This document shows positions 49,201 to 60,647 of a stretch of DNA of 64,000 bases, in pieces. Within the stretch, counting starts at the first letter, position 1. Each line of letters starts with the position of its first letter. The notes below the pieces were generated by a model. The model was not told the origin of the DNA and ran no database searches. It saw only the letters and a program-made list of their open reading frames with translations. Where the stretch lies: the NCBI GenBank assembly GCA_008931825.1, contig QXVZ01017950.1:28143-92142 (forward strand), in the 5' to 3' direction. The position numbers and the translations under genes were made by a program. Source of the DNA: Phallusia fumigata (lineage: Eukaryota > Chordata > Ascidiacea > Phlebobranchia > Ascidiidae).

Positions 49201-52200
49201 CCCGTGTAATTCTTGACAGACGCACAATAATAAATCACCGAAAGGGCGAATCGTCAAGTCAAGTGTCAACTTCGCTAATCTCCAACTCGAGCACCTGCCG
49301 GTGAGAACAGCACGCCCCTCCGACCCGTCAAATGTCATTTCCCAACCGTGGCACCTCGAAGATGTCCGCATCGCACTGCGAGTGTGATTAAACAACGCAT
49401 CTCGATGCTGTGCTTCGTTTTATTGACTGGCATTGACTTGATCTCGACCCGGTTTCTGGAATCCAGTAGTAGGTTTGTTAGAAATGTCACGTATCTGGCA
49501 CTTGAAATGGAAACAGTCGGTTAAATGCTGGCAAGTATATCTCGGCGAGACATCTGCGTCGTTTGGATTCACTCTTCATTGAAACGTGACATTGGCGCGC
49601 AACCAACGCGATGTTTGCGACAAACACTCATGGACTACGAGGCGTGTTTTTTGAAAAGCCGACGACTTGATACTGTAAGACACTGACACGCGTGCTAAGG
49701 TTAAAGTATCTTCGAGTTTTTGAGGCCGGTATGGTCAGTATTCAAATAACAGGATCCTAAACAAAGTTTAAGTTTTGCTCTATAAATGTAATCCACATCC
49801 ATTATAAGAACCCTCTTTAACACACACATCAGTTTGGCGAAAAGAAGCGTTTCGATAAATAGTATCAGCAATTCCAGCATCCACTTGCCCGCAAGTTTAT
49901 AAACACGGCTAACATGTTGATGAAGCCGTATCTATCGGCCGTGAAATATGAGTTATCTTTTTGGGAGAAGCCAATCGCGTGAATTCCCACGCTTGCAAAG
50001 ACTTAACAAGCATCGGGACTCACTACTGCCCTAAAGTTGTCGCGGCGGCGGTGGCTGGTGCAGTACACAGCTGCAAAAGTTTATCAAAAGTCCAGCTGGT
50101 GCTCTTCGCTGGGCGACGCGACCTGGCCATGAGAAAGATTGGCCACACTAAATTAAGGCGCATGCAATGACAAGTCATTGAGGCAATATTCCCCGCGCGT
50201 CGCCGATTCACATGCCACACGCTGACGTCATGGGCGTCCAAGAACATCCTCCGGCCGCTTTGTCCCGGAAATGATTTTGCGCACACCGCGCCGAGTTTAA
50301 GATGTTAACTGGCATAAATACACATGTCCCAAGGTGAAGTGGGGCGGTGCGCGACACGTTTATCGCGTCCATCCAAAGGTTGCCATCCATATTGAACTCT
50401 CGTCCGATCTTTCAGCGAACGCCAATACATGGGAAAGAGTGGCGCAAATCATATTTCATGCCACTATAGGCAAATTGAAAAGGTTGTCCCACAGGTTTAA
50501 AAAGCCTGCAAAGTAGTTGCTTGCAGATTGAGAACGGCAGGGATTTGGAAGAGTGAGAGTCGAACACGTGCAAAGTTCTGAGGCGGAAGCTTCTTCTTTC
50601 ACATTACCCAATTTACGGTCGCGAATTCGTGTGAGTATGTGGTAGCAGAATTGAGCATTTGGACAATCATTTAAATGCATTATTGGCGCGAATTTGTATC
50701 GGGTTTGGGGGAAGCACACAGTCAAGAAAGGAAACTATCAGCAACTCGCAAAAGGTCCCTCTGGCAAGCGAACAGTGAAAGACGGTGGCTGTTCAAAGAC
50801 ATTACAAAGTACAACAAGGCAGCACAACCCTCATCCCCATCACGACATCTGCACCAGCTTGTGAGTTATATATAGAGCACCCGAGTGAGGCTTAAAGAAG
50901 CTCTCTGGCTGCATCAGTGACGTAAATGCGCCTCACACCTTGGGCTTGCACGCGAAATGGCCCGTGTTCCCACGAGATGAAAGTCCGGGCGATTGATGCC
51001 AAAACGGCGCAATTCTGCGTAAAAGCCGGAAGATATCACCACGGGTGCGTCACTACAATCTGACGGCGCCTTGCCAAATGCTGTTGCGCGCGATCGGTGC
51101 TTATGAAGAGCGCGTGTAGTTTTACCCCAATGCTGGCCTGTGCCAAGACGTGCATGACAGCGAAGACAAGCGCACAATACCGGAGGCATTCGATGAGCTC
51201 AATCGCTTGAGCCCGCTACGCACAGGAAGTCCGATTTTTCCACAGGCACAAAGTATTTGCCGGAAACTCAGCGATCCGAGTACTGGCACTTCATCTCTCC
51301 ACCAGTCGGTGGACGATGGCTTACACACTAATAGTTTTTCCGACGTCACCTCGATAACGCTTGTTCTCGTGTCCAGTGGCGATTATCTCGGCTCGAGATC
51401 TGACCCTTGTTCCTCCCGGTCGTAGCCTTTGCTCCGGAAGGACATCTCAAGGACACGCCGGGGTCACTTTCTAATCGCCACGGGAAAATTGCCTTGTGGG
51501 CCCTGCGGTAAACGTTTGGCAGCAGCTTGGCGAATTTAACGCACGTGCAGCAAACCGCTCGACTGGTGGTATGTGGGTCGATGATTGACGATAACGAGTC
51601 CAAACACACGTTCAATCGTCCATTCATGTAATTTCAGCACCAATTGAAATCGACAATGTATCCTCAATGCCCACAGGGAAAGTGCAAGCAACAAAAACAT
51701 TGTGTTTGCATAGAAAGGCCAGTCGGAGGTTGCTCGTAACAAGACCAGTTTCAATTAACATTGAGCCTGTGTCCATGCCATTAAAGCCGTTGAAACCTTA
51801 AATGGATTTGCTTTTCTGAATTAAATTCTCATACACACACCCTTTTTCTGTTTTTTGTATAGTTTAGTTGCAAGTTTGTATGGTTAATAATACATGTTTT
51901 ATACACACAAAGTGAACCAGATAAAGTAGACAAACATTGCTCCTAAAAACATGCATCCAGAAAGTCCCAGAAGAGATGTTTATGGCATGGGATGAGACTA
52001 GCATCGAAACCAATAATGTGCATTGCTTTTTAAAGCACTGCAATTTCCCTTGTTTAAACGAACCCAAATGGCGTGAGTTTGAAAATCCCAAAGTTAACGG
52101 CTGCTCTCTTTTAGATACCTTCTTGTCGGTGGTCAAAGGTGCAAGAAGGAAACCAGGTGCAGGCCAAGGTCGCCGACAGTTGCGTTTAATTAGGAATAGT

Positions 52201-55200
52201 AGCTGGTTTGCACAACGGGGCTTGGTCGTCGTATCACAGTATTAAGTCACACTTCCAGATTGTAAAGACCCCACCGCCAAGGAAAACACGAGCGGCGCTG
52301 TTCAAACACATAAGGTTGACACGAAGCTTCGCTCTTACGCACTCTGCGGAACGGCTTCTTTGATGTCGTGCTATTCATGAACCTGACACTGTTAAATTTC
52401 GCACCTGATCACAATTGTTTCCGCCCAAATCTCGCGTTGTCTTGCTTTAATCGGTGAGATGCTGCACGAATGGGAGCCAACGATCGCTTTCGCCGATCCC
52501 CGATCTTCAATATTGACAAACGTAGGGATCTCGTCGAGGGGCGAAGTTCATTTGAAAAATTGTTTTCGTCGAAAATGTTAGAAAAGAATTAGCAAGGTTT
52601 ACCGGGTCAAAAGTTAAATTTGTCTTTATAAAGCGGACATTGGGCGATCAACAATTATAGATAAAAGGGCAATATTTTGGAAACTTGGAAAAGCGTTTTG
52701 TAGAGTAACAAAAAACAAAATTCAAAGCATTTTGTTTTGCTTTCTTGGGACCTTTTATTTTTCAGTATTTCGTTAGCCTGGGTAAAATCTTCGCACAAGT
52801 TTAAAATTCCTCCTATAAGAATCCATTGTCCGAATGCAATGGTTAGTTTCCACCGGCGTGCACAAAGAATATCTCAAAAATAAAACTTGTTTTAACTAAT
52901 TGGCTTTAAAAAAATTAAACTGGCGACAAACCTCTTAACAGTTTAAAGCAGTGAGAGCGTTAATGTTATTAGCGCAGCTGCGCGTGGCATACCATAACAA
53001 ATCAAGGAAAGTTGGTCAATTAATCAACGGCTAGTTTTATTGAAGAGTCTGTTAACATTAAGCACCATGGGGCGTCGCTTAGGGCGGTAACTTAGCAACC
53101 GACCAACTTTGAAAGGCGCCGCGCGTGGCTCAGTCAATGACTTAGACATGACTTGAATGTGTTGGTAATCAACTAAAACTTGTTTTTATTGCGGCAGCGT
53201 AACTACAATATCAGTAAATCGGGCGGCAACCTTTTGTTCGGATGTTCAAACGGACGGAGCATGGGCATCGACCTTGACATTTCACAAAAGACGTTTCGTC
53301 GTCATCAGAGGACCCAATTAGTAGCAACTTTCTGCACGTGCGAACAAGTGATTCAATGGCACTTTTAATTGGCAATTAAAGTGATTAGAGGTGTTGAAAA
53401 TAATTCAATGCCTTCCTAAATCAAATACTTTGCAATTGGTAGAAACGCGACCAGCTTGTGAGTCGGTGTAATTGTGGAACTGATTAGACTGAAGTTCTCG
53501 GGTTTGATTTTATGAAACTCCTTACTGACTTCTTTGAATGTGAATTATTTCTTTTGTGTTTTTGGTTATGAATATTAGTGGATAACCGTGCACCACAATT
53601 TCTAACTGAACAAGTGCAAAACTGGAAGTACCCAGTTGTCCATGTCATTATATTGTTTTAAAAAAAATATTGATGTTAAAATGTCAACACCAGAAATGGA
53701 AAATGCATTTTTTGAAAAGATTTTTTAATTTGTTGCCTTTTTTAGTTTTCGTTTGGAAAATATGTGATTTTTTGGCGAAACAATACCCAGTAGCCTGATA
53801 TTTTCTAAATCAGTGCATTTGCAACAAAAGAGTTTTCAACCTTATTGTCCGACTATTCCGTTGGGCGAACAGCAAACCGTCAAAGCAGATCAGAAGCAAA
53901 ACTGTTTCTCGTTCCATCATCACACCTATAGGAAAAAGTAAATACGAAAAACAATAAGCAAGGCAAGAGTAGGGGTGACGCAGCAACGCCACCATTTGAT
54001 TGATCCGTGGACTTTTATTAATCCGAGAACTTGATCATGTTTGTTCTCCGTGGCAGTCGGACTTCATCTTATCACGGCTTGTTTGCTCCGGCGCGCAAAT
54101 GCATCGAATCGTCGAAGGGAGCGCGACAAAGCAGAGTCGTAAAAACTCGTTCTTCGGTTTGTTTGTGGTGATGTCGAAGTGAGGTGTCGTGAGCGCTTCG
54201 CACGCAGGCCGGCCAGGGAAATGACCGCAGACCTTGCTTGCTTTGCGACAAAGTCACGAACGCTTCTTTGTTTCCGACTTTAAACGTTCGCTGGAAGACA
54301 ATTCCCGTGGCTGAACGCATGAACTTGCTCCCGCAGACAACGCCCTAACCGCCATTATAGCTGCCGGGACGACGCTATACATCCAGCTCATAGTACAACC
54401 ACCACCGATGGCAAAAAGACGGCCTGCCTGTTCAGCGTTCGTTGGAACTGTAAATATTAGCAGGGCATAAAAACTAGGGGACATTTGTCACTTTATCCAC
54501 AGGAGCAACAATTAAATTTCGGTAGGCAACGATCTAATATTGCTCCATTGTCACGTTCGAATATCTACTTTCTCGGCGGGGTGTTTGATGGATCCACGCA
54601 CGCCTATGTTTGGATGGCGATATCGTTCAAATGGAACACTCAACAACACAAGGCACCGGCGCACGCCACGTTCTATTGTCGAACGCTGAAGGCACATAGT
54701 CTTGTACATCTTTGAAGAGGTCCTCAACATTAATCAGGCCAAGGCCGCATGCGCGCACCTGGGAGTCTGACAAACGCAAACACGCCACCGTTCGACGAAG
54801 CAAAGTGCATCATCCAGGCCTTTGACCGAGCACAAAGCTTGGAATTTACAGTCAATGCAAAGTTTGGGGAGAAGCGCAAACGTTTTCCTTCCATCATGCC
54901 AGCGGTGGGTTTGATGCGGTTCACAAGTTGAAGTCGATTGTCCGCGATGCGATTTGATAAATTGTTTCACTCGTGGATTTGATTCGAGAAATATGATGAC
55001 CCACTCATCCAAAACGTGACGGGAAACCAATAAGTGTTTTCTAGGGTCTAAAACTTAATCTAAAACTTCGAATGACGAGTTATTTTATTTTTTCATTCTA
55101 TTGCCACCTGACAACAACATAAATCAGTATATGACAACTGGGACAACGCAACAACCTCTGTGTGTTACAACTGGCAAAGTTTAGAAGTGCCTTAGATATA

Positions 55201-57303
55201 CTTCTATATTTTAAGTCCTTATGCGTGGTTGACCTAAACTAAATGACAAATATGTAGGTTGTTGCAATTTTAAGTCAAAAATCAGATTAAGTAGTTTTTA
55301 TAACTTAAAGTAACAAAAACCTAGGCATGATGAAAAACAAATAAGTTTCCTGGTTTTGTAATATCCAAACTTGACATGCACGATCTGCAATGGAGCATCA
55401 ACTCCCCGCCGCTCTCTTGCGCCGTATGCGTTCTGCAAAGTCACTGTCCCGTTTGCGAGAAACAACGACCACAGTTAAAAACAACTGGAACGTGTTGTGC
55501 AGCAGGGTACTTAAAAGAAGCGATAGTTGAATATTTCACCCGATTTATTGCGCGCCATAAAACCGTGACGTCAGCGCTAGACGAGATGAGGTTAAATTTG
55601 TGTGTTCAACTCCGATAATTAGTTGCTCGGTGCACGCAAGGGCTGCGCGCCGGCCGAATGGGCAAGGAGATAACGGCGGCGACCTTCGGCCAAACAAATG
55701 TTTGTCCCGACGACACCTTCCTATTGCCAGAGATGGCAAGCCAAACAAGGCGACACAGCGAAGTGATAGAGCGGCTAAAGCAAACTTGACTCCCCGCTTG
55801 GCGCAAACACTCACCCGACACCCAGGTATGTGGGACTTGCTGAGCTGCCAACAGCTCCCCAGCGTGCCCGGTTACAGTCATTCAGCTGCAGTTACCTCTA
55901 ACCGTATTTTTGAAACATTTAAAATGTGACATTAAACTTTATGTAACCATTTTTTATGCATTCCAAAAACAAGCAGGGGAAAAGCAAGGGAAAATGGTAC
56001 TGTCAACACGTTCTGATACATTGCAAAGTTTGGAAGTAATTTTAGTCCCGTACGTGTGTAAAACGAGTGTAGGGGTCAATGTTTTTAGCACATGGCCCCT
56101 AGGAACGATAAGTTCTTGACTTCACTGTGCCAATTTACTGCTTTATATTAAAATTCAATCTTCTTCGGGACAATTTATTTCCAGTAGGTTGAAACAGTTT
56201 TATCACTCAAAAAAGTGAATCATCAATGCTACTTTTTACGGTCATCACCTTTAGTGGCACCTTTAACAAATGCCTCAATTTACTATGGGAAAATATCATT
56301 GTCTATTATAGACCATATAAAATGTAACTTCGTTGACTTTTCATAATATTTTACTGCAAGGAGCAGCGCGTTTTACTCCCCACAGTTTCCTCAGACACTA
56401 ATATCACCCTTAATAATGAAGATCATAGAGTGGTGAATGTGTCATGACGCATTTTGTCGATCTTCTCTGGCGGCTCAAAATTAAGATCAGAAGGGTGTTT
56501 GCCGATGATCAAGTTTGCGTTTGTCTAAATCGCGATACCTGGCAAACAGTCGTAAATTTGTGCCGCCCCCATATTTCAGTCGGGGCTCATGTCAATATCG
56601 CTATAAACATCATGTGTTTGCACACAAGGCCTAATTCCAAGGCCAGACCGATCTGTAGCGCAAATTAAATTAATAAGGCAGCACGCATTACAAAGTCAAA
56701 TGTGAATTTTAACTCACAAATCTTCCACATACTCTTACAAATACAATGTTACACAACAGTTGTTTAGGTTGTCAAACAGTTTGGGGCACGTACACTATTC
56801 CACCGTTTTAAACCTTTGTTAATAATAAAAAATCCAAAATACACATTATTCATACTATTCGTTACATTGATCGAAACATGTTATAAAACAAAGTTTCTTA
56901 CCAACCCAAAATTCGTTTCGTTTTTTCTAATATCGACGTGAAATTCCTGCTACAGGAGACAACATCACATCCTGGCAATCCGAAGCCTTTTCACGCAACT
57001 ATCTGTATTGTATTACGTGTCTCGGTACGCCGGTTCAAAGCAGGTCGTCCATCATGTTTTGCTATTCCCGGCTTACGCGAGCCCCGCTATCAATCCCGTC
57101 CGCCATTTTCCGATTGTCCGTCGCCGCGACTGTTTACGAAGAGGCGCGCTTGTTGACGGCGGTGAAGATGTTACTCGTTGAAGGCGAATAATGAAGCGCG
57201 ATATTTTGTTACACCCAATCAATGGGAAGACAAGACGCCAGAAACACGTGACGTCGGCGTGTGCCCAAAATAGCTCAATAACAACTATTCAGTTCCGGAT
57301 TTG
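40213..57303. other. 17-kb stretch with no supported gene
   Basis: Read on both strands, this stretch gives only short open frames without family features. The longest is a 249-codon plus-strand frame at 47653-48402. It is patchily GC-richer than the gene-bearing left half, with a pyrimidine-rich tract at about 41100-41175. It lies upstream of MECOM-like gene B and may be its regulatory domain or contain unrecognised non-coding transcripts. No transposon ends, tandem arrays, tRNA or rRNA were recognised. Confidence 0.5.
41101..41175 (+). repeat. Pyrimidine-rich low-complexity tract
   Basis: Dense run of C and T (TCTCTTTCTCTCCCCTACTCCCC and similar) in the gene-free region upstream of MECOM-like gene B. 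Simple sequence with no known role. Confidence 0.5.
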
Positions 57304-57304
57304 N
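57304..57304. other. Single-N assembly junction that truncates the sulfotransferase
   Basis: The N falls directly after a coding codon run (NILFL) of the sulfotransferase exon. The sequence beyond it shows no continuation of the gene, so the 3' part of the gene is missing from the assembly. Confidence 0.85.
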
Positions 57305-58088
57305 GAGAAATAATATGTTGTCGTCGTCTTTATGTTTGTGCCATTCCAACAGACTTTCCAAATAACCTTCGCCTTCTTTAGCAAATGCATACTGTTTTCC
57401 TGAAAAATTTAGTAATGTAAGTTTGCAATCAAACCATTCAGTATAAACGTTTACTTCATAACTAATTGGGCTATTAGGACTTCCTAAGACAATCAAATTA
57501 CGTTTAAATCTCCTAATTTTGCAGCAACTTGGTAAAGTTACTTACACATCATATTACCATTTTTAACAATGTTTTAAAGATGCTATGATGCTCTTGTTTT
57601 CTGACCTTCCAAGTATTTCTCGTAGAACTCTGTTTCGTTTTCAGGCATTCGAGATTTCCAGAAGTCAAACTTGGCGTAGGGAAATTTCATAACGAAGTTT
57701 CGCCAAGAGACAAGCTGATCTTTCGGGTTTCGTATTACGTATATCACCTAACATCAAATTAAAACAATAAATTTCGCAATTGTGAATAGCTTAGATGACA
57801 GATGATCGTGTTGACGATAGTAACCCAATAAAATTACTGAAACCCACACATTACAATTGTTCTGCAAAAACGTGTCAAAATTAAAAGAATCTTTAGCCGA
57901 TTTGATTTTAAGTTTCAAATTTTGATGATTTCAATTCTTTATGCAAATAAACATTTACAAACTTATCAAAACGTTTACCTTCACACCCATCTCCCGATAT
58001 CTCTTCAAGTTAACCAATGGAGCAGGAAGATGGGTTCCAAACACTTGCTGTGGAAACGACAGTTTTTTCCAAACGTCGTATTTTGAAA
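57305..58088 (-). CDS. Cytosolic sulfotransferase (SULT family), partial
   Basis: Three in-phase exons on the minus strand: 58088-57979, 57747-57606 and 57399-57305, the last cut by an N. The family transfers sulfate from PAPS to phenols, steroids or amines (PF00685). GTHLPAPL matches the catalytic K-T-H-L-P segment and keeps the His, but the usual Lys is Gly. VIYVIRNPKDQLVSW matches the PAPS 3'-phosphate-binding Arg..Ser strand. GYLESLLEWHKHKDDDNILFL matches the GSW..H..W..LYL helix-strand. Missing are the N-terminal PAPS loop (YPKSGTTW) exon and the C-terminal dimer/PAPS GxxGxWK segment. The first is not found up to 58603 and the second is lost at the N. It could be a real gene broken by assembly or a decayed copy. 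Confidence 0.82.
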
Positions 58089-58939
58089 CTGGGAAACAGA
58101 AACAAACCTGAAGTTTTGGATATACGACACAATAAAGCGTTCCATAGATCAAGGGCGACAATAGTGGGCTAATGTGCATTATCCAGTGTTTGAAGTAAAA
58201 AATAATTCTTACCGGAACGATCCGGTATTTGTTAACATCGTTCCGAAATGCCAACTATACGTAAACAGTTACCTATTACGTCACACAAATAATAAACCAA
58301 CTGCAGGCTATGTACATTGGAAACAACAATATGGCAAATATTATCGAGAAAATTTTTGGATCGTCAAGGCAGTTTTTGATGGATTTATGATATAGTCGAT
58401 ATTTGCAACACCTTTGCGCTCTTTTTCTGGAACGGCGTTCCAGGTCGTTCCGGCTTACTTTCATCACTGACATTAACATGTAAAAATCTAAACGAAAGGC
58501 CCGAGCATGCAGTAAGAACAAAAATTAAGCAAATCTTAAACAGGTGTGAGCAGGGTATAGTTCAGCAAAAAACCTTAGCAAATCATTAGTCAACATGCAC
58601 GANGCCGCAACTCGTATCCAATTGACAAATACGAGCCTAAATCGCCGACAATCTGTTTCCGATTTGCTTTAAATTAGGACCACGCGTTCCAAACAAATCA
58701 AAAGTTAGTAGAGTTTAAAGCTTGAATATTGATCTTATTGCAATTTTGGACGACGTAGTATGGAATCAGTTACACAGCTTGTGTTGACTACTCCACCGCA
58801 GCAACACTTGCAAAACTTTGTCAACTTTAGAATAGCCTTGAAAGGATACAGTGACCAACCTTCAGAGACAAAAACATGAGTACAAAATCGAGTTACAAAC
58901 GGAAACTGGGTTTTCCAAAAAATGTTACCACGTTAATGG
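58089..58939. other. Space between sulfotransferase fragment and unknown nuclear-protein gene
   Basis: Contains a second single-N junction at 58603. No PAPS-loop exon could be found on the minus strand. A small potential exon ending with the donor at about 58213 is open but not clearly sulfotransferase. Confidence 0.45.
58603..58603. other. Single-N assembly junction
   Basis: One N without flanking duplication, upstream of the sulfotransferase fragment. The missing 5' exon(s) of that gene may have been lost here. Confidence 0.85.
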
Positions 58940-60063
58940 TCAGTGGCCCCAGAGAGAGTCGTCAGTCAATAAAGTGCTTTCGCCACTTGCCTGAGGTTCC
59001 GCACAACTTGTTTCGTCCTCTGCAAGAAAAAAAGGTTTAAAATATGAACGGGAATAAGCAATGACCGCAAGTACATTTGTAAACGATTTAATTTTTCATC
59101 AGGAATTCAAGCCCTCGGAGAACCCTGGTTATGAACGACCTTACTAACTTGTACCCACGTTTTTATCAAGTATACTTTGGTACTCTTGATAGAAATAAAA
59201 TTGTAAATAGCAATAGAACACGCCGTACTTGCATCTGAATACAAATGTCAAACTAATACAAAATTACTTGTTTTTTTAAGTCGCTTTGACTTTCTTGGTG
59301 GGGCTTTCTTGCTAGGAGTTTTGCTTGCAGAGAAAAACAAGTCGTCTAACTCGGTTGCGGGCTCAACATCAGTTACCGGGGTCGAGTTTTTCTTTTCAAC
59401 ATCCGTGGGTTTCTTAACTCGCGTAGAACACGCAGGCGATTCTATCAATGGACTGTCATCCGAAACAAACGGAGGAGTATCTAATAACGTCTCTGCCCCG
59501 GTGCTGTCACCGTCGCCAAGCGAGTTTGTTGGCGTTTTAGTTTCTTCCGGCAACAAATCGGGGTCCAAATTTTGCGAGGAATCTGCAAAGATGACTCCAG
59601 CTTTACGTAACCTGGCCGAGCGCCGAGACGCTTTGGGAGTAATACGTTTGGTCACTTTCACTTTTTTGGGTTTGTCTTCAAGTGGGCTTGCCTCGTCAAT
59701 TTTAATTTCTTCCATGTCATCCTCCGTCGGCGATCGCAGAACCTGATGCTTCTTACGTCGATTTTGCGGCTTGTGCCGTGTCACCCTTCTCTGCCTGGTC
59801 TTTTTAGCTCTGTCAGCTGATGTGTCGCTTTGCGAGAGCTCGCTCTCACTCGAAAAAGGAAAAATGTCCAGGGCAGGTTTTCGCCGACGTGAGTTTCGTC
59901 TCGGTTTGTTCACCGCTGGTGGTTGTGCAGGGCAGATTCGAATTTTTGGAGAAGGTTGCACCTCGGCTTCTACGGCAAACAGTCGATGCCAAACCTGGGC
60001 TGCTGTCTCCACGTCATCACTCTCGTCGCTTATGTCGCTGCAACCGATGTTTAGCGTCTCCAT
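58940..60063 (-). CDS. Basic, low-complexity, probably nuclear protein of unknown family
   Basis: Long frame on the minus strand from ATG at 60063. It could end at its own stop at 59248 (271 residues). A GTAATT donor at 59267 joins in phase to an acceptor at 59020 and a short exon 59019-58940 ending SLWGH, giving 291 residues (exons 60063-59268 and 59019-58940). The protein starts METLNIGCSDISDESDD and carries a VWHRLF segment. It has several Lys/Arg-rich clusters that look like nuclear localisation signals (RRNSRRRKP, RRSARLRK, RKSKRLKK), alternating with acidic Ser/Asp patches and many S/T-P sites. There is no folded domain I recognise. Chromosome or chromatin-associated proteins often look like this, but that is a guess. 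The coding call rests on length and codon-like composition. Confidence 0.7.
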
Positions 60064-60647
60064 TTAACACGTTCTAAAACAAAGACATTTACACAATAAA
60101 ATAAATTGCAAAACCGTTTTTTAACCTATGCAAGGCATTTATACGTCGGTTTTGTAGTGTATGACTGATGTAGCACCTGTTAAAGCATATTTCACAAACA
60201 AAGCATACACGGGGGTAATTTTATTCGAATACATTGTGTTGCATCAAACAAGACATGCGTTAGGGCGCGATGTTAATACATCGATCTCATATTTGTATGT
60301 ACATTGTTAGTTTCGACACGCCTATTTACATACAGCGGTTCGGATAAGATCAACTCGGTTACATGTACAGAACTTTGTACAGTTCAGGTGTTTGAAAGGT
60401 TCGGCACAGTCAAAAACATCTACTACATTCGACGCAAAAATCACATCAAGTTAGGAATTTCACCATTCTCTTTCACAACTATCACAAAACCAATGCACAG
60501 CGCGTTGTTACGGTTCNTCAAAAACATCTACTACATTCGACGCAAAAATCACATCAAGTTAGGAATTTCACCATTCTCTTTCACAACTATCACAAAACCA
60601 ATGCACAGCGCGTTGTTACGGTTCACAACATTTGCTTTCAGTTTTTT
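60064..60647. other. Promoter of the unknown nuclear-protein gene and 3' UTR of the proline-rich gene
   Basis: On the minus strand AATAAA is present at 60225-60220, a likely polyadenylation signal for the proline-rich gene whose stop is at 60648. The stretch contains the 107-bp duplication around the N at 60517. Confidence 0.55.
60410..60624 (+). repeat. 107-bp perfect direct duplication around a single N
   Basis: Bases 60410-60516 recur without change at 60518-60624 with only the N at 60517 between. It lies in the 3' UTR of the proline-rich gene. The pattern is that of two overlapping contig ends that were not merged. Confidence 0.9.

Noticed and set aside
55566-55573. TGACGTCA palindrome (CRE) and further copies near 32012 and 50224
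   Set aside because: An 8-base palindrome is expected by chance several times in sequence of this size, and none lies next to a supported start.
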